Under the pieces are notes generated by a model. That model did no database searches, was not told the origin of the DNA, and worked only from the letters and a program-made list of their open reading frames with translations. Below are positions 9,291 to 18,179 of a stretch of 64,000 nt of DNA, in pieces; position 1 is the first letter of the stretch, and the number at the start of each line of letters is the position of its first letter. The position numbers and the translations under genes are program-made. Origin of the DNA: Imbroritus primus (lineage in GTDB: Bacteria > Pseudomonadota > Gammaproteobacteria > Burkholderiales > Burkholderiaceae); the NCBI RefSeq assembly GCF_964332355.1, contig NZ_OZ201293.1, forward strand, positions 1,364,001 to 1,428,000, written 5' to 3'.

Positions 9291-9921
9291 GGATGACAGA
9301 GGGTTAAGACCCGCAGTGTACCGGCATTCAGGGCCCGCGTCGCTGAGGGAAAGCGCCTAGGGGATCGGCCGGGCGGGTCGAAGACCGGATTGGCCTCGTC
9401 ACAGATCCGTGATGTTGCCGCGATGGGTGGCACCGGCTTGGTGGTGCCGGTACTGCGATGGTGGAGCGGGTTTGGGGAAAGTTCGGGCGGATGGCTTGTC
9501 CAACCGCATACTGGTATGTCTGGTGCTGTCCTGATGCACTGTCCGGAGCGACAGGCGGGACATTGGCCCGGAGGGTGCCGAGCACACTTGTGGCGTTCTC
9601 CGCCGGACGGCTTGGATGCGTCGCGGCACGCGCATTGTGCTGTCTGTGCTCAAACGGGTATCCGTAAAAATGTTGCGAATATCGCCGAACAGCACATATT
9701 GCACTGCAACTAACTCATATTGCGATGCCGCATTATTTCACATTATAAGAAACTATACCGTAATTTGAAAAATTGACTTGTCTTGCCTGCTAGCCCCCCA
9801 TAGAATCGGCTCATCCGGGAAAGTCCTCCAGGGGACGCGTGCGGCCCTATCAGGACCGCCCTCCGAACCAGTGCCTGGGTTTCCCGAACACGCAAAAATG
9901 CCATAAGCATAGGAGACAGAT
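9291..9921. promoter_or_regulatory. Divergent control region between sensor kinase and aceE
   Basis: 631 bases without a convincing gene. Short open frames exist on both strands but have no recognisable protein features. The part from about 9690 to 9775 is much more AT-rich than its surroundings and carries repeats: CATATTGC at 9695-9702 and again at 9716-9723 (21 bases apart), the palindrome TTGCACTGCAA at 9699-9709, and CATTAT at 9731-9736 and 9741-9746 (10 bases apart). Helical-turn spacing suggests regulator binding upstream of the aceE promoter. Which protein binds is not known. Confidence 0.55.
9778..9806 (+). promoter_or_regulatory. Candidate sigma-70 promoter for aceE-aceF-lpdA
   Basis: TTGTCT (9778-9783) and TAGAAT (9801-9806) are separated by 17 bases, a near-consensus arrangement about 115 bases upstream of the aceE start. 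A TTGACT at 9773-9778 overlaps the -35 but would give a 22-base spacer. Confidence 0.55.
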
Positions 9922-12612
9922 ATGTCCGCCGTACCCGAACAGGTTCTCGGTAGTTCAGTTGCCAGCAATGACGCCGATCCGCAGGAAACCCAGGAGTGGC
10001 TGGAAGCGCTGGAAAGCGTGATCGGGATAGAAGGCAGCGACCGCGCCGCCTATCTGATCGACCGCCAGATCGAATTTGCCCGCGTGAATGGCGTGACCCA
10101 GCCGTTCCATGCGGAAACGCCTTATATCAATACCATCCCTGTCGAGCAGCAGGCCCGCATTCCGGGCGACCAGGATATCGAGCACCGCATCCGCTCGTAC
10201 ACGCGCTGGAATGCCATGGCGATGGTGCTGCGTGCCAACAAGCACACCAACGTGGGCGGCCATATCGCCTCGTTCGCCTCGGGGGCCACGCTGTATGACG
10301 TCGGTTACAACCATTTCTGGCATGCCCCTTCGGAAAAGCACGGCGGCGACCTGATCTTTGTGCAGGGCCATTCTGCGCCGGGCACGTATTCGCGCGCCTT
10401 CCTGCTGGGCCGCCTGAGCGAGAACCAACTCGACAATTTCCGCCAGGAAGTGGACGGCAACGGTATTTCCTCGTACCCGCACCCGTGGCTGATGCCCGAT
10501 TTCTGGCAGTTCCCGACTGTATCGATGGGCCTTGGCCCGATCATGGCGATCTACCAGGCGCGCTTCATGCGCTACCTGCATTCCCGCGGACTGGTCACCA
10601 CCGAAGGTCGCAAGGTCTGGGCGTTCCTGGGTGACGGCGAGACTGACGAGCCGGAGTCGCTCGGCGCGATTGGCATGGCTGGCCGTGAAAAACTCGACAA
10701 CCTCGTGTTTGTCATCAACTGCAACCTGCAGCGCCTGGATGGACCGGTGCGTGGCAACGGGAAGATCATCCAGGAACTGGAATCCGAATTCCGCGGTGCG
10801 GGCTGGAATGTCATCAAGGTCATCTGGGGCAGCCGCTGGGATTCGCTGCTGGCGCGCGACACCAAGGGCCTGCTGATGAAGCGCATGATGGAATGCGTGG
10901 ACGGCGAATACCAGACCTTCAAGGCCAAGGGCGGCGCATACGTGCGCGAGCATTTCTTCAATACGCCGGAGCTGAAGGCCATGGTGGCCGACTGGTCCGA
11001 CGAGGACATCAACAACCTGAACCGTGGCGGGCACGATCCGCACAAGATCTACGCTGCTTTCCACGCGGCCACGCAGCACAAGGGCCAGCCGACGTTGATT
11101 CTCGCCAAGACCATCAAGGGCTATGGCATGGGCGAATCAGGCGAGGCCATGAACATCACCCACCAGCAGAAGAAAATGCCGGTGGATGCCATCCGCAAGT
11201 TCCGCGACCGCTGGAACCTGCCGGTGCCGGACGACAAGCTCGAGGAAGTACCGTACCTCAAGTTCGAGGAAGGCTCGAAGGAACTCGAGTACATGCGCGC
11301 CCGCCGCATGGAGCTGGGCGGTTACCTGCCGGTGCGTCGCCAGAAGGCCGAGCCGCTTGCCGTGCCCCCGCTGTCCGCGTTCGATGCGCTGCTCAAGGCG
11401 ACCGGCGAAGGCCGCGAGATCTCCACGACGATGGCATTCGTGCGCGTGCTGAATATCCTGTTGAAGGACAAGTCCATCAACAAGCACATCGTGCCTATCG
11501 TGCCGGACGAGTCGCGTACCTTCGGCATGGAAGGGTTGTTCCGCCAGATCGGTATCTGGAATCAGCAGGGCCAGAAATACATTCCTGAAGACCATGACCA
11601 GCTCATGTTCTACAAGGAATCGCAGACGGGCCAGGTGCTGCAGGAAGGCATCAACGAGGCCGGTGCGATGTGTGACTGGATCGCCGCGGCTACCTCATAC
11701 TCCACGCATGGCGTGCAGATGGTGCCGTTCTACATCTTCTATTCGATGTTCGGCTTCCAGCGTATCGGTGACCTGTGCTGGGCGGCCGCCGACATGCGTT
11801 CGCGCGGCTTCCTGCTGGGCGGTACCGCTGGCCGCACCACGCTGAACGGCGAAGGCCTGCAGCATGAGGATGGGCATTCGCACATCTGGTCGGCCGCCAT
11901 CCCCAACTGTATCTCCTACGATCCGACGTTTGCCTACGAACTCGCCGTAGTAATCCAGGACGGCATGCGCCGCATGTATGCCGAGCAGGAGGATGTGTAC
12001 TACTACCTGACGGTGATGAACGAGAACTACGAGCATCCGGCCATGCCGGAAGGTGTGGAGCAGGACATCATCAAGGGCATGTACGCGTTTCGCAAGGGCG
12101 CTGCCAAGGGCAAGGCGCCGCGCGTGCAGTTGCTCGGTTCCGGCACGATCTTCAACGAGGTTATCGCCGCTGCCGAACTGCTCAAGCAGGACTGGGGCGT
12201 CGAAGCCGACCTGTGGAGCTGCCCGAGCTTTACCGAACTGGCGCGCGATGGCCACGACGTGGCGCGCTGGAACATGCTCCATCCGCTCGAGAAGCCGCGT
12301 GAATCGCATGTGGAGCAGTGCCTGAAGGATGCCAAGGGGCCGGTCATCGCCGCCACCGACTATGTGCGCGCCTTTGCCGACCAGATCCGTCCATTCGTGC
12401 CGGGCCGCTACACCGTGCTAGGCACCGACGGGTTTGGCCGTTCCGATACGCGCGAGAAACTGCGTCATTTCTTCGAGGTCGATCGTCGCTGGGTCACCGT
12501 CGCCGCGCTCAAGTCGCTCGCCGATGAGGGCACGCTGCCGCGCGAGAAGGTCGCCGAGGCCATCACCAAGTATGGCCTGGATCCGAACAAACCGAACCCG
12601 ATGAGCGTTTAA
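9922..12612 (+). CDS. aceE: Pyruvate dehydrogenase E1 component (homodimeric)
   Basis: This 896-aa thiamine-diphosphate enzyme decarboxylates pyruvate and transfers the acetyl group to the lipoyl domains of E2. The ThDP/Mg motif starts at GDGETDEPES (Gly237-Asp238-Gly239) and closes with NLVFVINCNLQRLDGPV. The transketolase-like half begins near residue 495 (EISTTMAFVRVLNILL) and the family signature IPIVPDE-like IVPIVPDESRTFGME is present. Length matches E. coli AceE (about 890 aa). AGGAGA lies 8 bases before the ATG. It is the first gene of aceE-aceF-lpdA, and makes acetyl-CoA that PhaA can use for polyhydroxybutyrate. Confidence 0.98.
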   Translation: MSAVPEQVLGSSVASNDADPQETQEWLEALESVIGIEGSDRAAYLIDRQIEFARVNGVTQPFHAETPYINTIPVEQQARIPGDQDIEHRIRSYTRWNAMAMVLRANKHTNVGGHIASFASGATLYDVGYNHFWHAPSEKHGGDLIFVQGHSAPGTYSRAFLLGRLSENQLDNFRQEVDGNGISSYPHPWLMPDFWQFPTVSMGLGPIMAIYQARFMRYLHSRGLVTTEGRKVWAFLGDGETDEPESLGAIGMAGREKLDNLVFVINCNLQRLDGPVRGNGKIIQELESEFRGAGWNVIKVIWGSRWDSLLARDTKGLLMKRMMECVDGEYQTFKAKGGAYVREHFFNTPELKAMVADWSDEDINNLNRGGHDPHKIYAAFHAATQHKGQPTLILAKTIKGYGMGESGEAMNITHQQKKMPVDAIRKFRDRWNLPVPDDKLEEVPYLKFEEGSKELEYMRARRMELGGYLPVRRQKAEPLAVPPLSAFDALLKATGEGREISTTMAFVRVLNILLKDKSINKHIVPIVPDESRTFGMEGLFRQIGIWNQQGQKYIPEDHDQLMFYKESQTGQVLQEGINEAGAMCDWIAAATSYSTHGVQMVPFYIFYSMFGFQRIGDLCWAAADMRSRGFLLGGTAGRTTLNGEGLQHEDGHSHIWSAAIPNCISYDPTFAYELAVVIQDGMRRMYAEQEDVYYYLTVMNENYEHPAMPEGVEQDIIKGMYAFRKGAAKGKAPRVQLLGSGTIFNEVIAAAELLKQDWGVEADLWSCPSFTELARDGHDVARWNMLHPLEKPRESHVEQCLKDAKGPVIAATDYVRAFADQIRPFVPGRYTVLGTDGFGRSDTREKLRHFFEVDRRWVTVAALKSLADEGTLPREKVAEAITKYGLDPNKPNPMSV

Positions 12613-12644
12613 GCCCCGGTGGCCAGCTCAGGAGACATCGAATA

Positions 12645-14348
12645 ATGAGTCAAACAATCGAAATCAAGGTACCGGACATCGGTGACTACGATGCGGTACC
12701 GGTCATCGACGTGCATGTGAAGCCGGGCGATACCGTGGCAGCCGAGGATTCGCTGATCACGCTCGAATCCGACAAGGCGACGATGGATGTACCGTCGCCT
12801 GCAGCCGGCGTGGTCAAGGAGGTCAAGGTCAAGGTGGGCGACCAGCTGGCCGAAGGGGCGCTGATCCTGTTGCTGGAACAGTCGGGCGCGGAAGCGGCCC
12901 CGCAGGCGGCAGCGAGCGCACCGGCTGCGCCTGCTCCGGCGAACAATGCGCCGGCAGCCGCACCTGCTGCTGCACCGGCTGCCCAGCCAGCGCAAGCTGC
13001 CGCAGCTGCACCGGCCGCCGCGGGTGGCACCGTGGAGGTCAAGGTACCGGACATTGGCGACTATGACGGGGTGCCCGTCATTGAAATTCACGTCAAGGTT
13101 GGCGACACGGTCGCCGCCGAGGATTCGCTGATCACGCTCGAGTCCGACAAGGCGACCATGGATGTACCGTCGCCGTCCGCTGGCATTGTCAAGGATATTC
13201 GCGTCAAGGTCGGTGATCAGGTTGGCGAAGGTGCCGTCATTCTGCTGCTGGAAGGCACAGGCGGCACAGCTGTTGCGCAGCCGGCTGCTACCCCGGCGGC
13301 TGCTACCCCGGTGGCTGCGCCCGCCCCGGCTGCTTCGGCTCCCGCGCCAGCGGCTGCACCTGTATCCGCTCAGCCTGCCCAGGCTGCCGCCTCCGCTTCG
13401 GCAAGCCAGGGTGTCACCGGCAAGGCTGCCCATGCCAGTCCTTCGGTGCGCAAGTTTGCCCGGGAGCTTGGCGTTGATGTCCACCATGTGCCGGGTACCG
13501 GTCCCAAGGGCCGCATCACGCAGCAGGACGTGCAGCTGTTCATCAAGAACGTCATGACCGGCCAGCAGGCCAATCCGGCGCGCGGCGGCGCGGCGGCTGC
13601 GACCGGTGGTGGCGAGCTTGGGCTGATCCCCTGGCCGAAGATCGACTTCACCAAGTTTGGCGAGATCGAGTCGGTGCCGCAGTCGCGCATCAAGAAGATT
13701 TCCGCGCAGAACCTGCATCGCAACTGGGTCATGATCCCGCACGTCACCAACAATGACGAAGCGGACATCACCGAACTGGAAGCCTTCCGTGTGCAATTGA
13801 ACAAGGAATTCGAGAAGTCGGGCACCAAGGTCACCATGCTGGCTTTCATGATCAAGGCCACGGTCGCGGCGCTGAAGAAATTCCCGAATTTCAATGCCTC
13901 CCTCGATGGCGACAACCTGGTGATGAAAAAGTACTTCAACATCGGGTTTGCGGCTGATACCCCGAATGGCCTCGTCGTGCCGGTCATCAAGAATGCCGAC
14001 AAGAAGGGCGTGATCGAGATCGCCCAGGAAATGGGCGAACTGGCCAAGCTGGCGCGGGACGGCAAGCTCAAGTCCGACCAGATGCAGGGCGGCTGCTTCT
14101 CGATTTCGTCGCTCGGCGGTATTGGCGGGACCACGTTCACGCCGATCATCAATGCACCGGAAGTGGCCATCCTCGGCGTGTGCCGCTCGGTCATGAAACC
14201 TGTCTGGAATGGCGAGGCGTTCGAGCCGCGCCTGATGCTGCCGCTGTCGCTGTCGTATGACCACCGCGTCATCGATGGCGCCGATGCAGCCCGCTTCAAC
14301 GCATTCTTTGCCGGCATCCTGGCGGACTTCCGCCGCGTGCTGCTGTGA
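12645..14348 (+). CDS. aceF: Dihydrolipoamide acetyltransferase (pyruvate dehydrogenase E2)
   Basis: This 567-aa core subunit of pyruvate dehydrogenase transfers acetyl groups to CoA. It has two lipoyl domains with modified lysines Lys44 and Lys169, each in the sequence TLESDKATMDVPS. The domains are linked by long Ala/Pro-rich flexible stretches. A peripheral-subunit-binding domain follows at about 263-302 (ASPSVRKFARELGVDVHHVP). The catalytic domain (about 335 to the end) carries the HxxxD active site in YDHRVIDGADAARF. AGGAGA at 12630 precedes the start by about 9 bases. Only two lipoyl domains are present, compared with three in E. coli AceF; a further one is fused to E3. Confidence 0.98.
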   Translation: MSQTIEIKVPDIGDYDAVPVIDVHVKPGDTVAAEDSLITLESDKATMDVPSPAAGVVKEVKVKVGDQLAEGALILLLEQSGAEAAPQAAASAPAAPAPANNAPAAAPAAAPAAQPAQAAAAAPAAAGGTVEVKVPDIGDYDGVPVIEIHVKVGDTVAAEDSLITLESDKATMDVPSPSAGIVKDIRVKVGDQVGEGAVILLLEGTGGTAVAQPAATPAAATPVAAPAPAASAPAPAAAPVSAQPAQAAASASASQGVTGKAAHASPSVRKFARELGVDVHHVPGTGPKGRITQQDVQLFIKNVMTGQQANPARGGAAAATGGGELGLIPWPKIDFTKFGEIESVPQSRIKKISAQNLHRNWVMIPHVTNNDEADITELEAFRVQLNKEFEKSGTKVTMLAFMIKATVAALKKFPNFNASLDGDNLVMKKYFNIGFAADTPNGLVVPVIKNADKKGVIEIAQEMGELAKLARDGKLKSDQMQGGCFSISSLGGIGGTTFTPIINAPEVAILGVCRSVMKPVWNGEAFEPRLMLPLSLSYDHRVIDGADAARFNAFFAGILADFRRVLL

Positions 14349-14373
14349 CGCTGCCGACAGGAGACAGAAACAG

Positions 14374-16167
14374 ATGAGCCAGATTGAAGTCAAGGTGCCG
14401 GATATCGGCGAATCGGGTGATGTCGATGTGATCGAGGTCCTGGTCAAGCCGGGCGATACAATCGAACTCGAGCAGTCGCTGATCGTGCTGGAATCCGACA
14501 AGGCCAGCATGGACGTGCCCTCGTCGGCGGCCGGCAAGGTGGTCGACGTCAAGGTGAAGGTCGGCGACAAGGTCAATACCGGCAGCCTGATCCTGACGGT
14601 CGAAGCACAGGCCGCCACGGCAGCCGCACCGGCTGCTCCGCAGCCAGCCGCTGCGCCAGCGGCGCCCGTTGCGAGTGCAGCGCCTGCCGCGCCCGTGGCC
14701 GTGCCCGCTGCAGCACAACACAGCGGTTCGGCTGACATCACCTGCGATATGCTGGTGCTGGGTGCTGGCCCCGGTGGATACTCCGCCGCGTTCCGCAGCG
14801 CCGACCTTGGCATGAGCACGGTCATCGTGGAGAGATACGCGACGCTTGGCGGTGTATGCCTCAACGTCGGATGCATCCCGTCCAAGGCGCTGCTGCATAC
14901 CGCAGCCGTGGTCGACGAGGCCAAGGCGATGGCGGCGCATGGCGTGTCGTTTGGCGAACCGGTGATCGATCTCGACAAGCTGCGCGGCTACAAGGAACAA
15001 GTCATCGGCAAGCTTACCGGCGGTCTTGCCGGCATGGCGAAGATGCGCAAGGTGCAGGTGGTGCGTGGCGTTGGCACTTTCCTCGATCCGCATCATCTCG
15101 AAGTGGAGTTGACGGATGGCGAGGCGCAGGCGCGCACCGGCAAGAAAACCGTGATCCGCTTCGAGAAGGCGATCATCGCGGCCGGCAGCCAGGCCGTGAA
15201 GCTGCCGTTCATTCCGGAAGATCCGCGCATCGTCGATTCAACCGGTGCCCTCGAGCTACGCGAGATCCCGAAGAACATGCTGGTGATCGGAGGCGGCATC
15301 ATCGGTCTCGAGATGGCCACGGTCTACAGCACGCTCGGCACGCGCATCGATGTAGTGGAGATGCTGGACGGTCTGATGCAGGGCGCGGACCGCGATCTCG
15401 TCAAGGTCTGGGAAAAGGTCAACAAGCCGCGTTTCGACAAGGTCATGCTGAAGACCCGTACCGTCGGCGTGGAAGCGCGCAAGGATGGCGTCTACGTCAG
15501 CTTCGAAGGGGAGCAGGCACCATCGGAGCCGCAGCGCTATGACATGGTGCTGGTGGCCGTTGGCCGCAGCCCGAACGGCAAGAAGATCGGTGCGGACAAG
15601 GCCGGTGTAGCCGTGACCGACCGCGGTTTCATCGAAGTCGACAAGCAGCAGCGCACCAACGTGCCGCATATTTTCGCCATCGGCGATATCGTCGGACAAC
15701 CCATGCTCGCCCACAAGGCGGTGCATGAGGGCCACGTGGCGGCCGAAGCGGCACATGGCGAAAAAGCCTACTTCGATGCCAAGCAGATTCCGTCGGTGGC
15801 CTATACCGATCCCGAGGTGGCCTGGGCAGGCCTGACGGAAGAGCAGTGCAAGGCGCAGGGCATCAAGTACGGCAAGGGCGTTTTCCCATGGGCAGCCTCG
15901 GGACGTGCCATTGCCAACGGCCGCGACGAAGGCTTCACCAAGCTGCTGTTCGACGAAGAGACGCATCGCATCATCGGTGGCGGCATCGTCGGCACGCATG
16001 CCGGTGACCTGATCGGGGAAGTGTGCCTCGCCATCGAGATGGGCGCAGACGCCGTGGACATCGGCAAGACCATCCATCCGCACCCAACCCTGGGCGAATC
16101 GGTAGGCATGGCCGCGGAGATCTACGAGGGCGTATGTACCGACGTGCCGCCGGCCCGCAAGAAATGA
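14374..16167 (+). CDS. lpdA: Dihydrolipoamide dehydrogenase (E3) with N-terminal lipoyl domain
   Basis: This 597-aa E3 reoxidises dihydrolipoamide using FAD and NAD. An N-terminal lipoyl domain (about 1-80; modified Lys in VLESDKASMDVPSS) and an Ala/Pro linker precede the flavoprotein part, which begins with LVLGAGPGGYSAAF. The redox disulfide is Cys162-Cys167 in GGVCLNVGCIPSK. The catalytic dyad His570/Glu575 is in HPHPTLGESVG. The lipoyl-E3 fusion is known in beta-proteobacterial and neisserial pyruvate dehydrogenases. The start was placed at MSQIEVKVPDIG with CAGGAGAC 10 bases upstream; the open frame extends 39 codons further into aceF and was trimmed. Confidence 0.97.
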   Translation: MSQIEVKVPDIGESGDVDVIEVLVKPGDTIELEQSLIVLESDKASMDVPSSAAGKVVDVKVKVGDKVNTGSLILTVEAQAATAAAPAAPQPAAAPAAPVASAAPAAPVAVPAAAQHSGSADITCDMLVLGAGPGGYSAAFRSADLGMSTVIVERYATLGGVCLNVGCIPSKALLHTAAVVDEAKAMAAHGVSFGEPVIDLDKLRGYKEQVIGKLTGGLAGMAKMRKVQVVRGVGTFLDPHHLEVELTDGEAQARTGKKTVIRFEKAIIAAGSQAVKLPFIPEDPRIVDSTGALELREIPKNMLVIGGGIIGLEMATVYSTLGTRIDVVEMLDGLMQGADRDLVKVWEKVNKPRFDKVMLKTRTVGVEARKDGVYVSFEGEQAPSEPQRYDMVLVAVGRSPNGKKIGADKAGVAVTDRGFIEVDKQQRTNVPHIFAIGDIVGQPMLAHKAVHEGHVAAEAAHGEKAYFDAKQIPSVAYTDPEVAWAGLTEEQCKAQGIKYGKGVFPWAASGRAIANGRDEGFTKLLFDEETHRIIGGGIVGTHAGDLIGEVCLAIEMGADAVDIGKTIHPHPTLGESVGMAAEIYEGVCTDVPPARKK

Positions 16168-16260
16168 TCGCGGCGAGGGCGTAAGAAAAAAGCACAGGGC
16201 GGTTGTCCATCCGAGCACGTCCTGGCTCATGCACAGCCATGGGCGGATTGATCGACGACC

Positions 16261-16276
16261 GGTAACCGAGGTAACC
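16261..16276. repeat. Tandem GGTAACC palindromes
   Basis: Two copies of GGTAACC, itself self-complementary except at its centre, lie at 16261-16267 and 16270-16276, between lpdA and its terminator. No function is assigned. Confidence 0.5.
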
Positions 16277-16302
16277 GGTATCCGGTGCGGCAGTACAGGA
16301 AC

Positions 16303-16331
16303 AGGCGGCGTGATGCCGCCTGCTTTTGCTT
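16303..16331 (+). terminator. Rho-independent terminator of aceE-aceF-lpdA
   Basis: AGGCGGC (16303-16309), a five-base loop, GCCGCCT (16315-16321), then a T-rich tail GCTTTTGCTT. It lies in the 313-base space after lpdA, which otherwise holds no gene I can support. Confidence 0.75.
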
Positions 16332-16480
16332 ATAAAATGCAATTAACCGCCAGGCTGTACAATACCCCAAGTGTGCTGAAGCTTGCAGTCAGAGGGGATA
16401 TCTGTGGATGTGACGTCCTGCGCGTATCCACCGTGTTGCGAGACATGCCTGCCCCAGGTGGATACGCGCGTTCTTCAACG

Positions 16481-17233
16481 TCAGGCACTGCCGGCAGCTT
16501 TCTTCTTGCGTTGCGCCCGGCGCGCCAGCATGTTGAGACCTTCGATGGTGGCCGAGAACGCCATGGCTGCGTAGATGTAGCCCTTGGGCACGTGGGCGCC
16601 AAAGCCTTCGGCCAGCAATGTCATGCCGATCATCAGCAAAAAGCCCAGTGCCAGCATCACGATGGTCGGATTGCGCTCGATGAAATTGGCCAATGGCGTC
16701 GCGGCTAGCAACATGACGGTAACCGCCACGATCACGGCGGCAAACATGATCGGGATATGTTCCGTCATGCCCACGGCGGTGATGATGCTATCGATGGAAA
16801 AGACGATGTCGAGCAGCAGGATCTGCCCGATGGCGGCGGAAAAGGCCAGCGCGGCCTGCGGGCTCCCGAACATGTCGCCTTCAGGTGGCGGGTCGACGTG
16901 ATGATGGATCTCGCGCGTGGCTTTCCAGACCAGGAAAGCGCCACCGGCGATCAGGATCAGGTCGCGCCACGAGAAATCCTGGCCGAAGGCTGTGAAGAGC
17001 GGCGTCGTGAGCTGGACGATGAACGCGACAGTGCCCAGCAAGGCCAGCCGCAGCACCAGCGCCCCGCTGATGCCGATCCGCCGGGCCCGGGCGCGCTGTG
17101 CTTCGGGCAGCTTGTTGGTGAGAATGGAGATGAAAATCAGGTTGTCGATGCCAAGGATGACTTCCATGGCAATGAGGGTAGCGAGGGCCGCCCATGCAGC
17201 GGGGTCGACCAGCAGGTGTGACAGGTTTTCCAT
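16481..17233 (-). CDS. TerC-family integral membrane protein
   Basis: This 250-aa polytopic membrane protein belongs to the TerC/YkoY/Alx family, associated with manganese or other metal efflux and tellurite resistance. Segments are seen from about 11-37 (IAMEVILGIDNLIFISILTN), 53-80, 90-105, 130-150 and 160-240. The conserved acidic pair in membrane helices is present in EVILGIDNL and in LDIVFSIDSIITAVGM. The C-terminus is a basic RRAQRKKKAAGSA tail. No partner gene is adjacent: lpdA is on the opposite strand and the small gene behind it is separated by 135 bases. The transported ion cannot be determined. Confidence 0.9.
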   Translation of the reverse strand: MENLSHLLVDPAAWAALATLIAMEVILGIDNLIFISILTNKLPEAQRARARRIGISGALVLRLALLGTVAFIVQLTTPLFTAFGQDFSWRDLILIAGGAFLVWKATREIHHHVDPPPEGDMFGSPQAALAFSAAIGQILLLDIVFSIDSIITAVGMTEHIPIMFAAVIVAVTVMLLAATPLANFIERNPTIVMLALGFLLMIGMTLLAEGFGAHVPKGYIYAAMAFSATIEGLNMLARRAQRKKKAAGSA

Positions 17234-17368
17234 GCGCGCTCCCGGACTGAGCCGTCGTGTCCCGCGATTGGGACGGGCCGTTCATCCTAGCAAGGGAGGT
17301 GCTTACCCGCCAAGGTTTGCGTCAAAAGTGTTGAGTCTGGCGCGGCCCGATTGCTGCCGCGCTTGCTG

Positions 17369-17710
17369 TCAGAGTGTGGGACGCGCTAGACGCAATGGCA
17401 GCCTCAGAATCCGTTGCAGCCAACGCGTGGCCCGCATGCATGCCGCGCCCGCCAATCCGGCGCCAGCGAGTCCGGCGAGCCAATGGCCCTGACTGAGCAG
17501 GTAGGCGCCTGCCATGACCATGGGGAGACACATCAGGCATGGCAGGATCAGCATGCAACGCGCCTCGAAACGAGGCAGTCTGATCAGTTGGCGCAGCACG
17601 TGATAGCGAAGCGGGCGTAAGTGCAGGTTGAGCCTTGTGTGCGCACTGCGCAAGACCCGGCCAGCCGCCGCGGCAGCACGACGCATGAGGGGTGGGCGCG
17701 AGACGGTCAT
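17369..17710 (-). CDS. Small hypothetical membrane protein
   Basis: A 113-aa protein of no family I recognise, starting MTVSRPPLMRRAAAAAGRVL. The N-terminal half is very basic. Residues about 55-90 are hydrophobic and rich in Gly/Ala/Leu (MLILPCLMCLPMVMAGAYLL, then HWLAGLAGAGLAGAACM), giving one or two membrane segments, followed by a basic end RLPLRLARPTL. The open frame continues 74 codons upstream without protein-like sequence, so the ATG at 17710 is preferred. It lies between the TerC-family gene and phaP with no obvious operon link. The call as a real gene rests on the membrane segments and codon pattern only. Confidence 0.5.
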   Translation of the reverse strand: MTVSRPPLMRRAAAAAGRVLRSAHTRLNLHLRPLRYHVLRQLIRLPRFEARCMLILPCLMCLPMVMAGAYLLSQGHWLAGLAGAGLAGAACMRATRWLQRILRLPLRLARPTL

Positions 17711-18121
17711 GATGGGTGTCGGAGATGGTTGGCTCAGGCCGGTCAACGCAGCCAATCCGGCAACTGGCTGCTGAGGAGCCCAACGATTGGGGCGACACAA
17801 TTTTCCACGCCTTTGGCCTGATGGATAGCGTGAATATGAAAAGCTTGCACGAAGCGCGAAGTGACGTTTGCAAGAAAATGTGCCTTGGCTGAGGGCCATG
17901 TTGAAAAAGCCAAAAGCCACGCAGGAAATCATTGCATGTCCTGGTGCAGGGCATCCATGCGGCGCGTCGCGAAGGGCGACAGAGCGCCGTCGCTCTCGAC
18001 TTGATCAACCGCTAGGGTGTGGTGGGGCGGTGCGAGGGAAGAGGGCAGCCGAACAGGCGACACGTAGAGAATGCTTGCTTGCGGTGATCTTGCCGATCAG
18101 GCTGGTGACCAGGTGAAAAGA
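17711..18121. other. Intergenic stretch with no supported gene
   Basis: About 410 bases between the small membrane protein and the phasin terminator. Open frames here have no recognisable features and conflict between strands. A short hairpin AGAGCG/CGCTCT occurs near 17981-17996. Confidence 0.4.
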
Positions 18122-18157
18122 AAAACGGCGCCAACCCGAAGGGGATGGCGCCGTTTT
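18122..18157 (-). terminator. Rho-independent terminator of phaP
   Basis: A perfect 11-base stem AAAACGGCGCC (18122-18132) / GGCGCCGTTTT (18147-18157) ends 22 bases beyond the phaP stop. It is flanked by A/T on both sides and so can act on either strand. Confidence 0.85.
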
Positions 18158-18179
18158 CAGGGAGGCGGTTGCCTGTGCG

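Noticed and set aside
9390..9713. Short open frames on both strands in the aceE upstream region
   Set aside because: They overlap one another, show no protein features and no ribosome-binding site, and lie in a likely control region.
12900..13430. Ala/Pro-rich repeats in aceF as tandem DNA repeats or a transfer signal
   Set aside because: These are the usual flexible linkers between lipoyl domains of E2 and are expected.
12609..14978. Long minus-strand open frame opposite aceF/lpdA
   Set aside because: Its Ser/Ala/Gly-rich translation arises from the Ala/Pro linkers read in antisense; aceF and lpdA are intact on the other strand.
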